A DNA stretch of 64,000 nt. Source: DSYU01 sp964437595 (lineage in GTDB: Bacteria; Chloroflexota; Anaerolineae; Anaerolineales; Anaerolineaceae). A program made the translations under genes and the position numbers. Shown here one piece after another: positions 34,137 to 43,494 of this stretch. The notes beneath the pieces are model-generated. The model ran no database searches. It saw only the letters and a list, made by a program, of their open reading frames with translations, and was not told where the DNA came from. The first letter of the stretch is position 1. Every line of letters begins with the position of its first letter. The stretch spans positions 27,563 through 91,562 of the forward strand of contig CAYTHO010000010.1 of the NCBI GenBank assembly GCA_964437595.1. The letters are read 5' to 3'.

Positions 34137-35744
34137 ATGAACTTTATTAACAGGCTTAAACAAACCTCTTTACCGGTGTTCCCTTTCTTATTCGGACTCT
34201 TCCCGGTACTATATCTCTGGAGTTCCAACCGCACGCAGGAACCCGCCTACGTTGTCATCCCATCTCTGCTGGTAACGCTGGCGGTGCTGGTGGTGCTGTA
34301 TCTGATCATCCTGGCCCTCACGCGCCACACCCACCGCGCGGCGCTGCTGACCACCATCCTCAGCTTTTATGTACTCACCTTCGGGCAGTTTTATCACCTG
34401 ATCCAGCCCAGGCTCTTGAAGTCTGTGCAGCCGTACCTGATCCCGGCATCGCTGATCCTCGTCCTGGCGCTGCTGGCGTTTGTCGTTATCCGGCGGTTGG
34501 GTAGTCCAAAACTGACCAAGGCTTTGAATCTGGTTTCTGCCTCTCTGGTTTTGATGCAGGTGGTTCTGGCTGTGCCGTATTATGTTTCCCTGGCATCGAT
34601 AAAAAAGGTTTCCGCCGGTTATGTGCCAGAAGAAAGCCGTATCCCGGTCACCAGCGACCAGCCTCAGCGTGATGTGTATTTCATATTACTGGATAACTAC
34701 GGGCGCCAGGATATCCTGAAAAAGGGGTCCAAGCTGGATAACAGCGAGCTGATCGAGGCCCTCAAGGAGCGGGGGTTTGTTTTTCCCGACTGTGCCCAGG
34801 CCAATTACATGAACACCGCCCCAATCATTGCCTCGATCTTGAATATGGATTACCTGGATACGTTCAATATCCCCGAGAAGGCTTACATCAAGCGCGGCGG
34901 GTACCAGTACATGGCGCCCATCATTCAGAAAAGCGAGGTTCTGAGTAAATTTGAGAGCTACGGTTACCATACAGTGACTTTCCGCGGGTTTATGGGGTTG
35001 ATCGATATCACCAATTCTGATACATATATCAGTTACGATAAGGACATGGCTTACAACCAGCGCCTGGAAACGACCAAGTTTGAGAGCCTGTATTTCGAAA
35101 CCACGCTGTTCTCCCCGCTCAACGAGCAGTACAAAATTTACCCGGATCTGGTCCTCAAAAGTGGGCCGTCGTTTCTCCGCAATCTGGTGCCCAGTCAGGA
35201 AATCCTCGCTCCTGAGTTTAACCAGGTGTACCAGCAAAACATCTTTGCTTTTGACGCTCTTGAGCGTATCCCTGAAGAAATTGCCGGGCCGAAATTTGTG
35301 TACGCGCACCTCTATACGGCACATTGGCCTTTTATGATGAAACCAGACGGCTCTTTGCGCCTGCCCTTCACCAAAGAACAAACCGTCGAGGGCTATGTGG
35401 ATGCCGTACAATACACCAACAGCCGTCTTCTGGATGCCATCGATTCCATCCTGGCCAACTCTGAAACCCCGCCAGTGATCATCTTGCAGGGCGACCATTC
35501 GAATGAGTGGACACGACCGGTGGAATGGAGCGGAAAAGACCGCCTGAAGATTCTGTCTGCTTACTACCTACCCGATGGCGGGGACCAGATGCTGTACGAT
35601 ACCATTTCGCCGGTGAATAATTTCCGGTTGGTTTTCAAAAAATACTTTGGCGAAGAGATCGACCTGCTGCCAGATGTCAACTACTACCTGGACCCCAAGA
35701 CCCGGAAAGCTGCCACCGCTGCCGAGTCGTGCATGTCGAAATAA
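34137..35744 (+). CDS. membrane-anchored sulfatase-fold hydrolase
   Basis: A 535-residue protein with an N-terminal membrane domain of about five helices (1-165) and a C-terminal alkaline-phosphatase/sulfatase-fold domain. Visible are the first metal site (DVYFILLDNYGR), a likely Thr nucleophile in ANYMNTAPIIASILNM, and LQGDHSNEW corresponding to the second metal-binding GDHG region. The layout resembles LtaS/EptA-type phosphotransferases, although the soluble domain is closer to bacterial proteins annotated only as sulfatase-like. A role in modifying surface glycans or lipids is plausible. ATG 34137 is preceded by a weak GGAT. Confidence 0.8.
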   Translation: MNFINRLKQTSLPVFPFLFGLFPVLYLWSSNRTQEPAYVVIPSLLVTLAVLVVLYLIILALTRHTHRAALLTTILSFYVLTFGQFYHLIQPRLLKSVQPYLIPASLILVLALLAFVVIRRLGSPKLTKALNLVSASLVLMQVVLAVPYYVSLASIKKVSAGYVPEESRIPVTSDQPQRDVYFILLDNYGRQDILKKGSKLDNSELIEALKERGFVFPDCAQANYMNTAPIIASILNMDYLDTFNIPEKAYIKRGGYQYMAPIIQKSEVLSKFESYGYHTVTFRGFMGLIDITNSDTYISYDKDMAYNQRLETTKFESLYFETTLFSPLNEQYKIYPDLVLKSGPSFLRNLVPSQEILAPEFNQVYQQNIFAFDALERIPEEIAGPKFVYAHLYTAHWPFMMKPDGSLRLPFTKEQTVEGYVDAVQYTNSRLLDAIDSILANSETPPVIILQGDHSNEWTRPVEWSGKDRLKILSAYYLPDGGDQMLYDTISPVNNFRLVFKKYFGEEIDLLPDVNYYLDPKTRKAATAAESCMSK

Positions 35745-35767
35745 AGAAACCACGCCGTTTATGAACA

Positions 35768-35801
35768 GCGGGCCACTCAGCTAAAACGCTTCGTGGCCCG
35801 C
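35768..35801. terminator. hairpin between convergent genes, likely bidirectional terminator
   Basis: Perfect 9-bp stem (GCGGGCCAC at 35768-35776 with 35793-35801) and a 16-base loop, 24 bp after the sulfatase-fold gene. The following GAATACAATTA is not a strong U-tract. Serves this gene and perhaps the facing aldehyde dehydrogenase gene. Confidence 0.55.
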
Positions 35802-35901
35802 GAATACAATTACCTATTGGAAAACCCGGGAGCCCGGCCCGCTCCACACGCAACAGGTATGGTTACTTTGGAGGCAGAGAGAGGGCGTTGACGGCGAGCG
35901 A

Positions 35902-37353
35902 TTACTCGGGATAGCCCACGTAAACCGTTTTCGTGCGGGTATAGAACTCAATCGCAGCCGGGCCCTGCTCTTTGAACGTATTGGCGCTGGATTGCTTGAA
36001 GCCGCCAAAAGGCACGTGCAGAGCCAGGCCGGTGGTCGGTTCGTTGACCTTGACCACGCCCGCGTTGATGCGCTCTGCAAAGGACATCGCCCGGTTCAGG
36101 TCGCGGGTAACGATCCCGGCGGAGAGGCCAAAGGTGATGTTATTGGCTTTTTCAACCGCATCGTTAAAATCTCGCGCGCGCAGCACGCTGATCACCGGGC
36201 CAAAGATTTCTTCCTGGGCAATCTTCATCCCCGGCTCAACCCGGTCAAAGACGGTGGGCTGGAGGAAGAACCCGAAACCCGGGTCAGAAAGCTGTTCACC
36301 GCCCGAGACCAGCTTCGCGCCTTCCTCTTTCCCGGCATTGACGTAATATAGATCAGTCTCGAACTGACCCTGGCTGGAGGCCGGGCCCATCTGCACGCCC
36401 TGATCCAATCCATAACCAACCTTCAGGGATTTGGCTGCCTGCGCCAGCGCATCCACGAACGAATCGGCGATGGCATCTTCCACAATGACCCGGCTGGTGG
36501 CAGTGCAGGCCTGACCGGTGAGACCAAAACCGCCGGATACGGCCAGTTTCACCGCCAGGTTCAGGTCAGCGTCTTTGAGCACCACCATGGGGTTCTTCCC
36601 ACCCATTTCCAACTGAACGCGGGTCAGGTTCGGGATGGCTTTGGCATAAATGCCCGTCCCAACTTTGTAGGACCCGGTGAAGGAAATGCCGTTGATGTTC
36701 TTGCTGGTGACAATCTCATCGCCGATTTCCGCGCCGCGCCCAGTGATGAAATTCAGCACGCCCGCCGGAAGGCCAGCCTCCGCCAGCGCCTTTACCAACA
36801 GGCTGGCGATCAGTGGAGTCTGGAAAGCGGGCTTGAACACTACCGTATTCCCATAGACCAGCGCCGGGGCAATCTTCCAGGCCGGAATAGCGATGGGGAA
36901 GTTCCAGGGGGTGATGATGGTCACCACACCCAGGGGCTCGCGCCTGGAATACAACAGCTCATTAGGGGTGTTGTTGGGCAGCACCTGCCCACCCATACGC
37001 CAGCCTTCTCCACCAAAGTACCGGAAAATATCCCTGGCGCGGATAACCTCGCCTTTGGCTTCGGCGATCGTCTTGCCTTCTTCCTGGGTAAGCGCCTGGG
37101 CCATTTCGTCCAGGCGCGCATCGATGATCTGGCTGGCCTTATCCAGGATCGCCCCGCGCTGAGGTGGAGGCGTTTGGGACCACTTCGGGAATGCTTCACT
37201 GGCAGCAGCGATCGCCTGCCGGGCATCATTCAATGTTGCCAATGGGTAAATGGATACTTCTTCCGTTGTTTTTGCGGGATTGAAGGTCTTCGCGGTTGCG
37301 CCGCTGGATGAGTCGACCCACTGGCCATTGATAAAGTTCTTGATGATATTCAT
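35902..37353 (-). CDS. NAD(P)-dependent aldehyde dehydrogenase
   Basis: Predicted 483-residue ALDH-superfamily enzyme. TPWNFPIAIPAWKIAPAL and the coenzyme loop FTGSYKVG are seen, with the general-base Glu in QLEMGGKNP and catalytic Cys in GLTGQACTATSRV, plus the C-terminal PFGGFKQSS. The closest types I know by these motifs are alpha-ketoglutarate semialdehyde dehydrogenase and related sugar-acid pathway enzymes (YcbD-like), but the substrate cannot be fixed. ATG 37353 has AGGTG 7 bases upstream; an in-frame ATG at 37413 would add 20 unrelated residues. Divergent from the GH3 gene across 180 bp, so a shared role in plant sugar use is possible. Confidence 0.9.
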   Translation of the reverse strand: MNIIKNFINGQWVDSSSGATAKTFNPAKTTEEVSIYPLATLNDARQAIAAASEAFPKWSQTPPPQRGAILDKASQIIDARLDEMAQALTQEEGKTIAEAKGEVIRARDIFRYFGGEGWRMGGQVLPNNTPNELLYSRREPLGVVTIITPWNFPIAIPAWKIAPALVYGNTVVFKPAFQTPLIASLLVKALAEAGLPAGVLNFITGRGAEIGDEIVTSKNINGISFTGSYKVGTGIYAKAIPNLTRVQLEMGGKNPMVVLKDADLNLAVKLAVSGGFGLTGQACTATSRVIVEDAIADSFVDALAQAAKSLKVGYGLDQGVQMGPASSQGQFETDLYYVNAGKEEGAKLVSGGEQLSDPGFGFFLQPTVFDRVEPGMKIAQEEIFGPVISVLRARDFNDAVEKANNITFGLSAGIVTRDLNRAMSFAERINAGVVKVNEPTTGLALHVPFGGFKQSSANTFKEQGPAAIEFYTRTKTVYVGYPE

Positions 37354-37533
37354 TTTGATCACCTGTACAAAAGGATGTATGCTGTCCCCTGTTCGGAACG
37401 TACTAACCTTCACAAAACATTCATTCCTGCCGATACTATTATATCCTGCTCTATCTACGGTGTTTGGGGGATATAATTAATCCGTCACACAGTTGGCAAA
37501 AAATAAACGCCTTCGCGGAAGAGGATGGGAAAT

Positions 37534-40365
37534 ATGGAAAAACAGGTGGGTGGTTCGCCTCAACACGACAGCCAGTCCGGTAGATTGGGCAGTGGAAAAG
37601 GAAGGTTTCTGGCGCTCATTTTCCTTGTTTTGGTCATTGCATTGGGAGTTTATCTGTTTATCCGCTCATCCAACCCGAAACCAGCGCCAGACGCAGGCGG
37701 CCCAATATACAAGGATATTTCTTACTCTTTTGCCGAGCGAGCAGCGGACCTGGTTTCGCGCATGACGCTGGAGGAAAAAGCCTCCCAGATGATCAGCAGC
37801 CGCGCGGTCCCCATCCCGCACCTGGGCGTGCGCGAATACGGCTGGTGGAACGAGGCGCTGCACGGCGTCTCGCGCCTACAATTGAATGAGAGCGGCAATA
37901 CCACCCGTTTATGGAATACCACCTCTTACCCCATCAACCTCTCGCTGGCTTCCAGTTGGGACCCCGAGTTGATGTACCGCCAGGCTGTAATGATCTCGGA
38001 TGAGAGTCGTGAAGTCACCCCAGAGAACCGGCTGCACCTCACCTTCTGGTCCCCCACCATCAACATGTCGCGCGACCCGCGCTGGGGCCGAAACGATGAA
38101 ACTTTTGGCGAAGACCCTTACCTGACCACCCAAATGGCCGCGCAGTTCGTCAACGGCATGGAGGGCAAGGATATGCAGGGCAGCTTACTGCCCGAAGGCG
38201 GCGGCTACCTCAAGACGATCACCACCCTGAAGCACTATGCTGCTAACAACAGCGAAGTCGACCGGCGCGTGGGCTCGGCCAATATGGATGATCGCACACT
38301 GCGCGAATACTATACAGCAGCCTTCAAGGGGATCGTACAGAAAGCCGATGTCCGCTCGGTGATGAGCTCCTACAACGAGGTCAACGGCGTGCCTACCTCG
38401 GCCAGCGTTTACCTGCTGGATAACCTGCTCCGCCAGACGTTTGGTTTTACGGGATATATCACCTCTGACTGCGACTCTATCGCAGACATCAGTGTCAGTC
38501 ACCTGTGGACTCCACCGGGCTGGACCCGTTCTGTCGATGAAACAAGCCGGATGGCCTTCGCTATGAGCGCGGGGGTGGACCTGAACTGCAACGGGGGCTA
38601 CTCGGATAGGAACAATTATGCCAATCAGGTGCCAGCCGCGGTAAAAGAAAAAATCACCACCGAAACCGGGCTGTACACCGAGAATGATGTTGACACCGCC
38701 ATGCTGCGCCTGTTCACTGCGCGCATGCAGCTCGGCGAGTTTGACTTTGACCTGGGCAAAGACGTGCCCTGGATCACCAAAGCGCGTGAGCGCGTACCAG
38801 CCGGCGCCTGGGAGAACAAGGACAGCAACAAAGGAATCACCGAAACACCGGAACGGCTGGCCATGGCGCGGGAGGCAGGCGCAAAGTCGCTGGTGCTGCT
38901 GAAGAACGCTGAAACCACCCGGAAAGACGGCAGCACTGGCAGGCTGCTGCCGGTGAAAATCCCCACATCCGGGCCTTTTAACGTGGTGGTGATTGGTCAT
39001 TTTGCCAATCCTAAAGTCACCGTCAATGAATACCAGTACCTGGGTGGTTACTCCAGTTTCCAGGGACTGGCTGCGGCGGAAAAGCAAAACAACCCCTATG
39101 ATGGCATCCGCGCAGCGGTAATGGCGGTCAATCCGGCGGCGACGGTGACCTTCTACGATGGTTTCACCAACCATATGCTGTCTGAAATCGATGGAGCAAA
39201 CGTTGACGAAGCCGCGTCTGCCGACCTGGTAATCGTCTACGCGGGAAGCGATGAGCGCACCGCCGCTGAAGCCGGCGACCGCGGCGATGTCAGCCTGCCG
39301 GGCGTACAGGAAGAACTGATCCGGCAGGTTGCCGAAGCCAACCCGAACACCATCGCCGTAATGGAGACCATTGGCATGATGGAAGTGGCAGACTTTGAGC
39401 CATCCGTATCCGCCATTTTGTGGAGCTCTTACAATGGGCAGCAGAAAGGCGCGGCCCTGGCAGATGTGCTGACCGGCGCAGTTAACCCCAGCGGGCGGCT
39501 GCCGTTTACCTGGTACCAGTCCAACGACCAATTGCCAGACATCACCGACTATACGCTCCGCCCAACCGGAACGAACCCGGGCCGCACTTATATGTACTTC
39601 AGCGGGCCGGTTTCCTACCCCTTTGGCTACGGCCTCAGTTATACAACTTTTGGCTATGCAAACCTCAAGTTGGATAAGAAGAACCTGGATGCTAACGACA
39701 CCCTGCAGGTCAGCGTGGATGTAACCAACACCGGGGAAGCGGCAGGCAGCGAGATCGTCGAGTTGTACGTCAGCACCCCGGATGCAGCCGCCAGCCTGGA
39801 GCGCCCCGCCAAGCGCCTGCGCGGCTTCCAGAAAGTTACGCTGGAGCCTGGTGAGACAAAAACGGTCAGCCTGAGCCTCTCTATCCCCAGCCTGGCTTTT
39901 TATGACGAGGCTCAGGGCAGATACATCGTGGATACTGGCCGGTACAGCGTGCAGATCAGCCGGTCCGCGGCAGACGCGGACATCCAGATGCAGGAGGATA
40001 TTCAGGTAACCGGAAGCCTGAAGCCCGTGCCGGTGGTGGTCACCATGAAACCCATTCAGGCGGGGGACGAAAAGGCAAATATCTCCACCCGGGTCTTCTT
40101 TGATAAGAATAAGCAGGTCATCCCACAGGTTACCGTGGCGATGAGCGATGAAACCTTATATGGCTATATTAAGAAAGGTGGCAGCCAGCCGCTGCCAGCA
40201 GGCATGCAGGTTACCTACATCAGCAACCGTCCGAACGTGGTCTCCGTAAGCGAGCAGGGCGTAATTCGCACGCGCGCCAGCGGGGTCGCGACGATCACAG
40301 CAACCGTAACGTACGAGGGCGTCAGTCAATCGGCAGATTTTATTGTTTATGTCAAAGGTACGTGA
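37534..40365 (+). CDS. glycoside hydrolase family 3 (beta-xylosidase/beta-glucosidase type)
   Basis: Predicted 943-residue enzyme anchored by one N-terminal TM helix (about 25-45). The GH3 barrel begins at DISYSFAERAADLVSRM; the catalytic Asp lies in GYITSDCDS (about residue 312), with KHYAANNSE and NMSRDPRWGR as substrate-site motifs. The second alpha/beta domain (about 430-690), a fibronectin-III-like domain ending near 820, and a C-terminal bacterial Ig-like domain (SNRPNVVSVSEQGVI) follow. The barrel motifs resemble xylan beta-xylosidases. Start uncertain: ATG 37525 abuts AGAGG, while ATG 37534 has correct spacing. Divergent from the aldehyde dehydrogenase; TATAAT at 37472-37477 is a likely -10. 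Confidence 0.92.
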   Translation: MEKQVGGSPQHDSQSGRLGSGKGRFLALIFLVLVIALGVYLFIRSSNPKPAPDAGGPIYKDISYSFAERAADLVSRMTLEEKASQMISSRAVPIPHLGVREYGWWNEALHGVSRLQLNESGNTTRLWNTTSYPINLSLASSWDPELMYRQAVMISDESREVTPENRLHLTFWSPTINMSRDPRWGRNDETFGEDPYLTTQMAAQFVNGMEGKDMQGSLLPEGGGYLKTITTLKHYAANNSEVDRRVGSANMDDRTLREYYTAAFKGIVQKADVRSVMSSYNEVNGVPTSASVYLLDNLLRQTFGFTGYITSDCDSIADISVSHLWTPPGWTRSVDETSRMAFAMSAGVDLNCNGGYSDRNNYANQVPAAVKEKITTETGLYTENDVDTAMLRLFTARMQLGEFDFDLGKDVPWITKARERVPAGAWENKDSNKGITETPERLAMAREAGAKSLVLLKNAETTRKDGSTGRLLPVKIPTSGPFNVVVIGHFANPKVTVNEYQYLGGYSSFQGLAAAEKQNNPYDGIRAAVMAVNPAATVTFYDGFTNHMLSEIDGANVDEAASADLVIVYAGSDERTAAEAGDRGDVSLPGVQEELIRQVAEANPNTIAVMETIGMMEVADFEPSVSAILWSSYNGQQKGAALADVLTGAVNPSGRLPFTWYQSNDQLPDITDYTLRPTGTNPGRTYMYFSGPVSYPFGYGLSYTTFGYANLKLDKKNLDANDTLQVSVDVTNTGEAAGSEIVELYVSTPDAAASLERPAKRLRGFQKVTLEPGETKTVSLSLSIPSLAFYDEAQGRYIVDTGRYSVQISRSAADADIQMQEDIQVTGSLKPVPVVVTMKPIQAGDEKANISTRVFFDKNKQVIPQVTVAMSDETLYGYIKKGGSQPLPAGMQVTYISNRPNVVSVSEQGVIRTRASGVATITATVTYEGVSQSADFIVYVKGT

Positions 40366-40407
40366 TACCAGGTAGCTTTTCTCGGGAAATCGTTCGATCC
40401 TTTTTCC

Positions 40408-42732
40408 ATGCCTCTTCTTTGGCTTTCTACCGCGTTCATCGCTGGCCTGATCCTGGGCAATTATGTTCCCAGGACTCCTCTGTTCTGGCCCGCCCTGGCT
40501 GCCGCCAGCCTGATCTTCTGGCTGCTCTTCCGCCGCTTACCTATCCGCAGGCTGCGCTGGTTGGCAGCAGTCGAGCCCCGACTCTTTGTGCCGCCCATCT
40601 TGCTGGTGACCTTCCTGGCCCTTGGCGCCTGGCGCATCACCACCAGCGGGCCCGACCTGGCAGCGGGACACATCGCCGCAGCGAACGACCAGGGCGCGTT
40701 CCGCATTGTGGCAGTGGTGTCCGCCCCGCCTGACCGGCGCGAGCGGTCAACGCTCTACCGCCTGCGCGTGGAACAGGTTACCCCGCTGGATGAGAGCGGC
40801 GCGCCATCCACCCCGGCCCAACCCGCGCATGGAAATCTCCTGGCGCTGGTGCCCGGGAAAACCTATTGGGCATACGGCGATCGATTAGAACTCGAAGGGA
40901 ATCCTGCGACCCCACCTGAAAACGAAGACTTCTCTTACCGCGCTTACCTTGCCCGCCAAGATGTCTACACCTACCTGACCTATCCGCGCGTGCGGCTGGT
41001 CGCGCATGAGGCTGGAAATCCGCTCTATGCCGCCATTTACCGCCTGCGCGATTGGGCCTATGTGGAAATTAACCACTTATACCCAGCCCCAGAATCCGCG
41101 CTCCTGTCCGGCATCCTGCTGGGGCTGGATGGCGACCTGCCCGACGCACTCGCCCAGGCTTATCGCGATACAGGCACTGCGCATGTCATTGCCATATCCG
41201 GATTCAACATCGCCATCTTAATCCAATTGTTTTCGAAGATTTTCGAGAAGTTCCTTTCCCGGTGGTGGGCCACGCTGATTGCCATCCTGGCTGTCTTTGC
41301 TTACACGCTGATGGTTGGCGCCACGGCCTCAGTGGTACGCGCGGCGATTATGGGCAGCCTGGCACTGATTGCCAGCCAGATTGGCCGGCGCTCTGCTGGC
41401 GCCAGCGTGCTGGCACTCACTGCCGGCCTGATGTGCCTGCCGACTCCGCGCCTGCCCTGGGACGTCAGCTTTCAATTGTCCTTCGGCGCCACACTCGGGC
41501 TTATCCTCTATGGCGAGCGCTTTCAACAGGGCTTCACCCGCTTTCTGGAGCGCCGCATATCTGCCGAAAAGGCCCGGAAAATAGCCGCACCAACAGGTGA
41601 ATACCTGCTTACCACCCTGGCGGCGCAAACGCTGACCCTGCCCGTGATCCTATACCACTTCCAGCGCCTGTCGATCAGTTCGCTGCTGGCCAATCCGCTC
41701 ATTCTGCCCGTCCAGCCGCTGGTGATGGTGCTCAGCGGGATCGCAGTCATCGCTGGGGCCATCTCCGACCCGCTGGCGCACCTGCTCGCTTGGCTGGCCT
41801 GGCCGTTTTCGGCCTATACCAACCGCGTAGTCGAACTGCTGGCCGAGATGCCGGGCGGCGTGCTGGTGCTGGGTGAATTGAGCCTGGGATCGGTGATCCT
41901 GATTTGCCTGGCTGTGCTGGCTCCGGTGACCACCAACCGGCTGCCAGAAATGTTGAAGCGCGCGGTTACCCCGGTTCTGGTTCTGACCACCCTTGGACTG
42001 GCGGCGGTATTGGCCTGGCGCGGCGTTTGGACTGCACCAGACGGCAGGCTGCGCCTGCTGGTTTTTGACCTGCAGGGCAGCCAGGTGCTGCTGATCCGCG
42101 GGCCGAGCGGTGAGACGCTGCTGATCAACAGCGGCCCTTCCGCCCGCCAGTTGAATAATGCGCTCGACCGCTGGCTCTCCCCATTCGACCGCCGCCTGGA
42201 TGGCCTGCTGCTCAATACAGGCAAATCCAGCGCGTTGAACGGCCTGCCCGGAATGCTAGAGACGCACCCCGTTGGCAAAGCATGGTGGGGTAGCCAACCT
42301 CCCGATTCACACACTGCAGAGACGATCAATGAACTACTGCGCGGGCAGGGGGCTGCGGCAGATATGCTGGCTCCCGGGGATGTTATTGGCATCGGGCAAG
42401 AAGTGCGCATCCAGGTGGTGGCAAAAACCACTGAAGGGAGTGCGTTCCTGCTGACCTGGGACCGTTTCCGCGTTCTCATCCCTGGAGGTGCTGCACCGGG
42501 CAGGCTCGCAGGTGACCCTGCTGCTGCGCTGAGCGCGATCATCCTATCCTCCCGCGATCTGCAAGGGGCATCCGCAGATGCCTGGCTGGCGCTCGCTCCA
42601 CAGGCGATTGTATTTACACCGGAAGAAGGCGCCCTTTCCACCGGTGGGATCAACTGGATTAATACAGCGCCCGGTGGCTGGGTAAAGTTAGAGACCAACG
42701 GTAAACGCATGTGGGTGGAGCGCAGCCGATAA
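40408..42732 (+). CDS. ComEC/Rec2-family DNA uptake channel with degenerate metallo-beta-lactamase domain
   Basis: Predicted 774-residue polytopic protein. An N-terminal DUF4131 region with an OB-like soluble part (about 1-210) precedes the Competence membrane domain (LLSGILLGLDGDLP, HVIAISGFNIAIL, then ~8 helices to about 545). The C-terminal ~230 residues should be the metallo-beta-lactamase domain. Its opening LLVFDLQGSQVLLI corresponds to the usual DVGQGDA motif, but the HxHxDH metal-binding motif is absent (LLNTGKSSALNGL in its place). The channel may therefore work without an intrinsic nuclease, or rely on a partner. The gene starts 42 bp after the GH3 gene and is followed closely by a nuclease-like gene. 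Confidence 0.88.
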   Translation: MPLLWLSTAFIAGLILGNYVPRTPLFWPALAAASLIFWLLFRRLPIRRLRWLAAVEPRLFVPPILLVTFLALGAWRITTSGPDLAAGHIAAANDQGAFRIVAVVSAPPDRRERSTLYRLRVEQVTPLDESGAPSTPAQPAHGNLLALVPGKTYWAYGDRLELEGNPATPPENEDFSYRAYLARQDVYTYLTYPRVRLVAHEAGNPLYAAIYRLRDWAYVEINHLYPAPESALLSGILLGLDGDLPDALAQAYRDTGTAHVIAISGFNIAILIQLFSKIFEKFLSRWWATLIAILAVFAYTLMVGATASVVRAAIMGSLALIASQIGRRSAGASVLALTAGLMCLPTPRLPWDVSFQLSFGATLGLILYGERFQQGFTRFLERRISAEKARKIAAPTGEYLLTTLAAQTLTLPVILYHFQRLSISSLLANPLILPVQPLVMVLSGIAVIAGAISDPLAHLLAWLAWPFSAYTNRVVELLAEMPGGVLVLGELSLGSVILICLAVLAPVTTNRLPEMLKRAVTPVLVLTTLGLAAVLAWRGVWTAPDGRLRLLVFDLQGSQVLLIRGPSGETLLINSGPSARQLNNALDRWLSPFDRRLDGLLLNTGKSSALNGLPGMLETHPVGKAWWGSQPPDSHTAETINELLRGQGAAADMLAPGDVIGIGQEVRIQVVAKTTEGSAFLLTWDRFRVLIPGGAAPGRLAGDPAAALSAIILSSRDLQGASADAWLALAPQAIVFTPEEGALSTGGINWINTAPGGWVKLETNGKRMWVERSR

Positions 42733-42765
42733 CAGGCAGCGATTTTATTTGTTATACTGTGTCGT

Positions 42766-43485
42766 ATGAGCGAGGCGGGACCTGTCAACGGGATCAATAC
42801 CTACAACGAAAAATCACTGCACGCTGACCTAAAACAGTGGTATGCCCTGCCGGGCGACAAGATGGAAGTGCGCGTAGATGGTTATATTATCGACCTGGTG
42901 CGGGGCGACCTGCTAATCGAAATTCAGACCGGCGGCTTTAGCCCGCTCAAGCGCAAGCTGGCGCACCTTGCCCAGGCGCACCCGGTACGGCTGGTTTTTC
43001 CGGTGGCACTGGAGAAGTGGATCATTCGCCTGCCTATTGCCGAAAGCCAGAAGCCACAGCGGCGCAAATCGCCCAAGCGCGGGCGAGTCGAACAGGTTTT
43101 TCAGCAGCTTGTATACATCCCGGGCCTGCTCGAAAACGAGAATTTCTCGCTGGAAGTGCTGATGATCCGCGAGGAAGAAGTTCGCCGTTTCGAGCGCAAT
43201 AAGGCCTGGCGCCGCAAGGGCTGGGTGACGCACGAGCGGCGCCTGTTAGAGGTGGTCGACCGGTGCGTATTCCAAAACCCCGGCGAACTGGCCTGCCTGC
43301 TGCCCGAAAATATGGCAGCGTCCTTCACCGTCCGCGATGTATCCAGCGCAACGGGCCAACCTGACTGGCTGGCCCGAAAAATGGTTTACTGCCTGAAAGC
43401 GCTGGGGATCATCGCCGCACAGGGCAAACGAGGTCGGGCAGTGCTCTACACCAGAGCTGAACGCGCGGCTCCTCTTCCGGAATGA
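42766..43485 (+). CDS. nuclease-like protein with E-x-Q motif and winged-helix C-terminus
   Basis: A 239-residue protein of no family I can name with confidence. Residues about 33-75 (MEVRVDGYIIDLVRGDLL then IEIQTGGFSPLKRKL) look like a PD-(D/E)xK variant: Asp, then Glu-x-Gln, then Lys, similar to the E-x-Q-S core of the competence nuclease CoiA. The middle is basic (QKPQRRKSPKRGR). The C-terminus (about 175-235) looks like a winged helix (DWLARKMVYCLKALGII then a GKRGRAVLYTR wing). It starts 33 bp after the ComEC gene; TATACT 7 bases before the ATG may be its own promoter. A role in processing incoming DNA is inference. Confidence 0.65.
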   Translation: MSEAGPVNGINTYNEKSLHADLKQWYALPGDKMEVRVDGYIIDLVRGDLLIEIQTGGFSPLKRKLAHLAQAHPVRLVFPVALEKWIIRLPIAESQKPQRRKSPKRGRVEQVFQQLVYIPGLLENENFSLEVLMIREEEVRRFERNKAWRRKGWVTHERRLLEVVDRCVFQNPGELACLLPENMAASFTVRDVSSATGQPDWLARKMVYCLKALGIIAAQGKRGRAVLYTRAERAAPLPE

Positions 43486-43494
43486 TATTTTATT

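Noticed and set aside
38185..39531. 448-codon minus-strand ORF opposite the GH3 gene
   Set aside because: A GC-rich antisense frame of a gene with strong family motifs; its translation has no domain-like pattern and no ribosome site.
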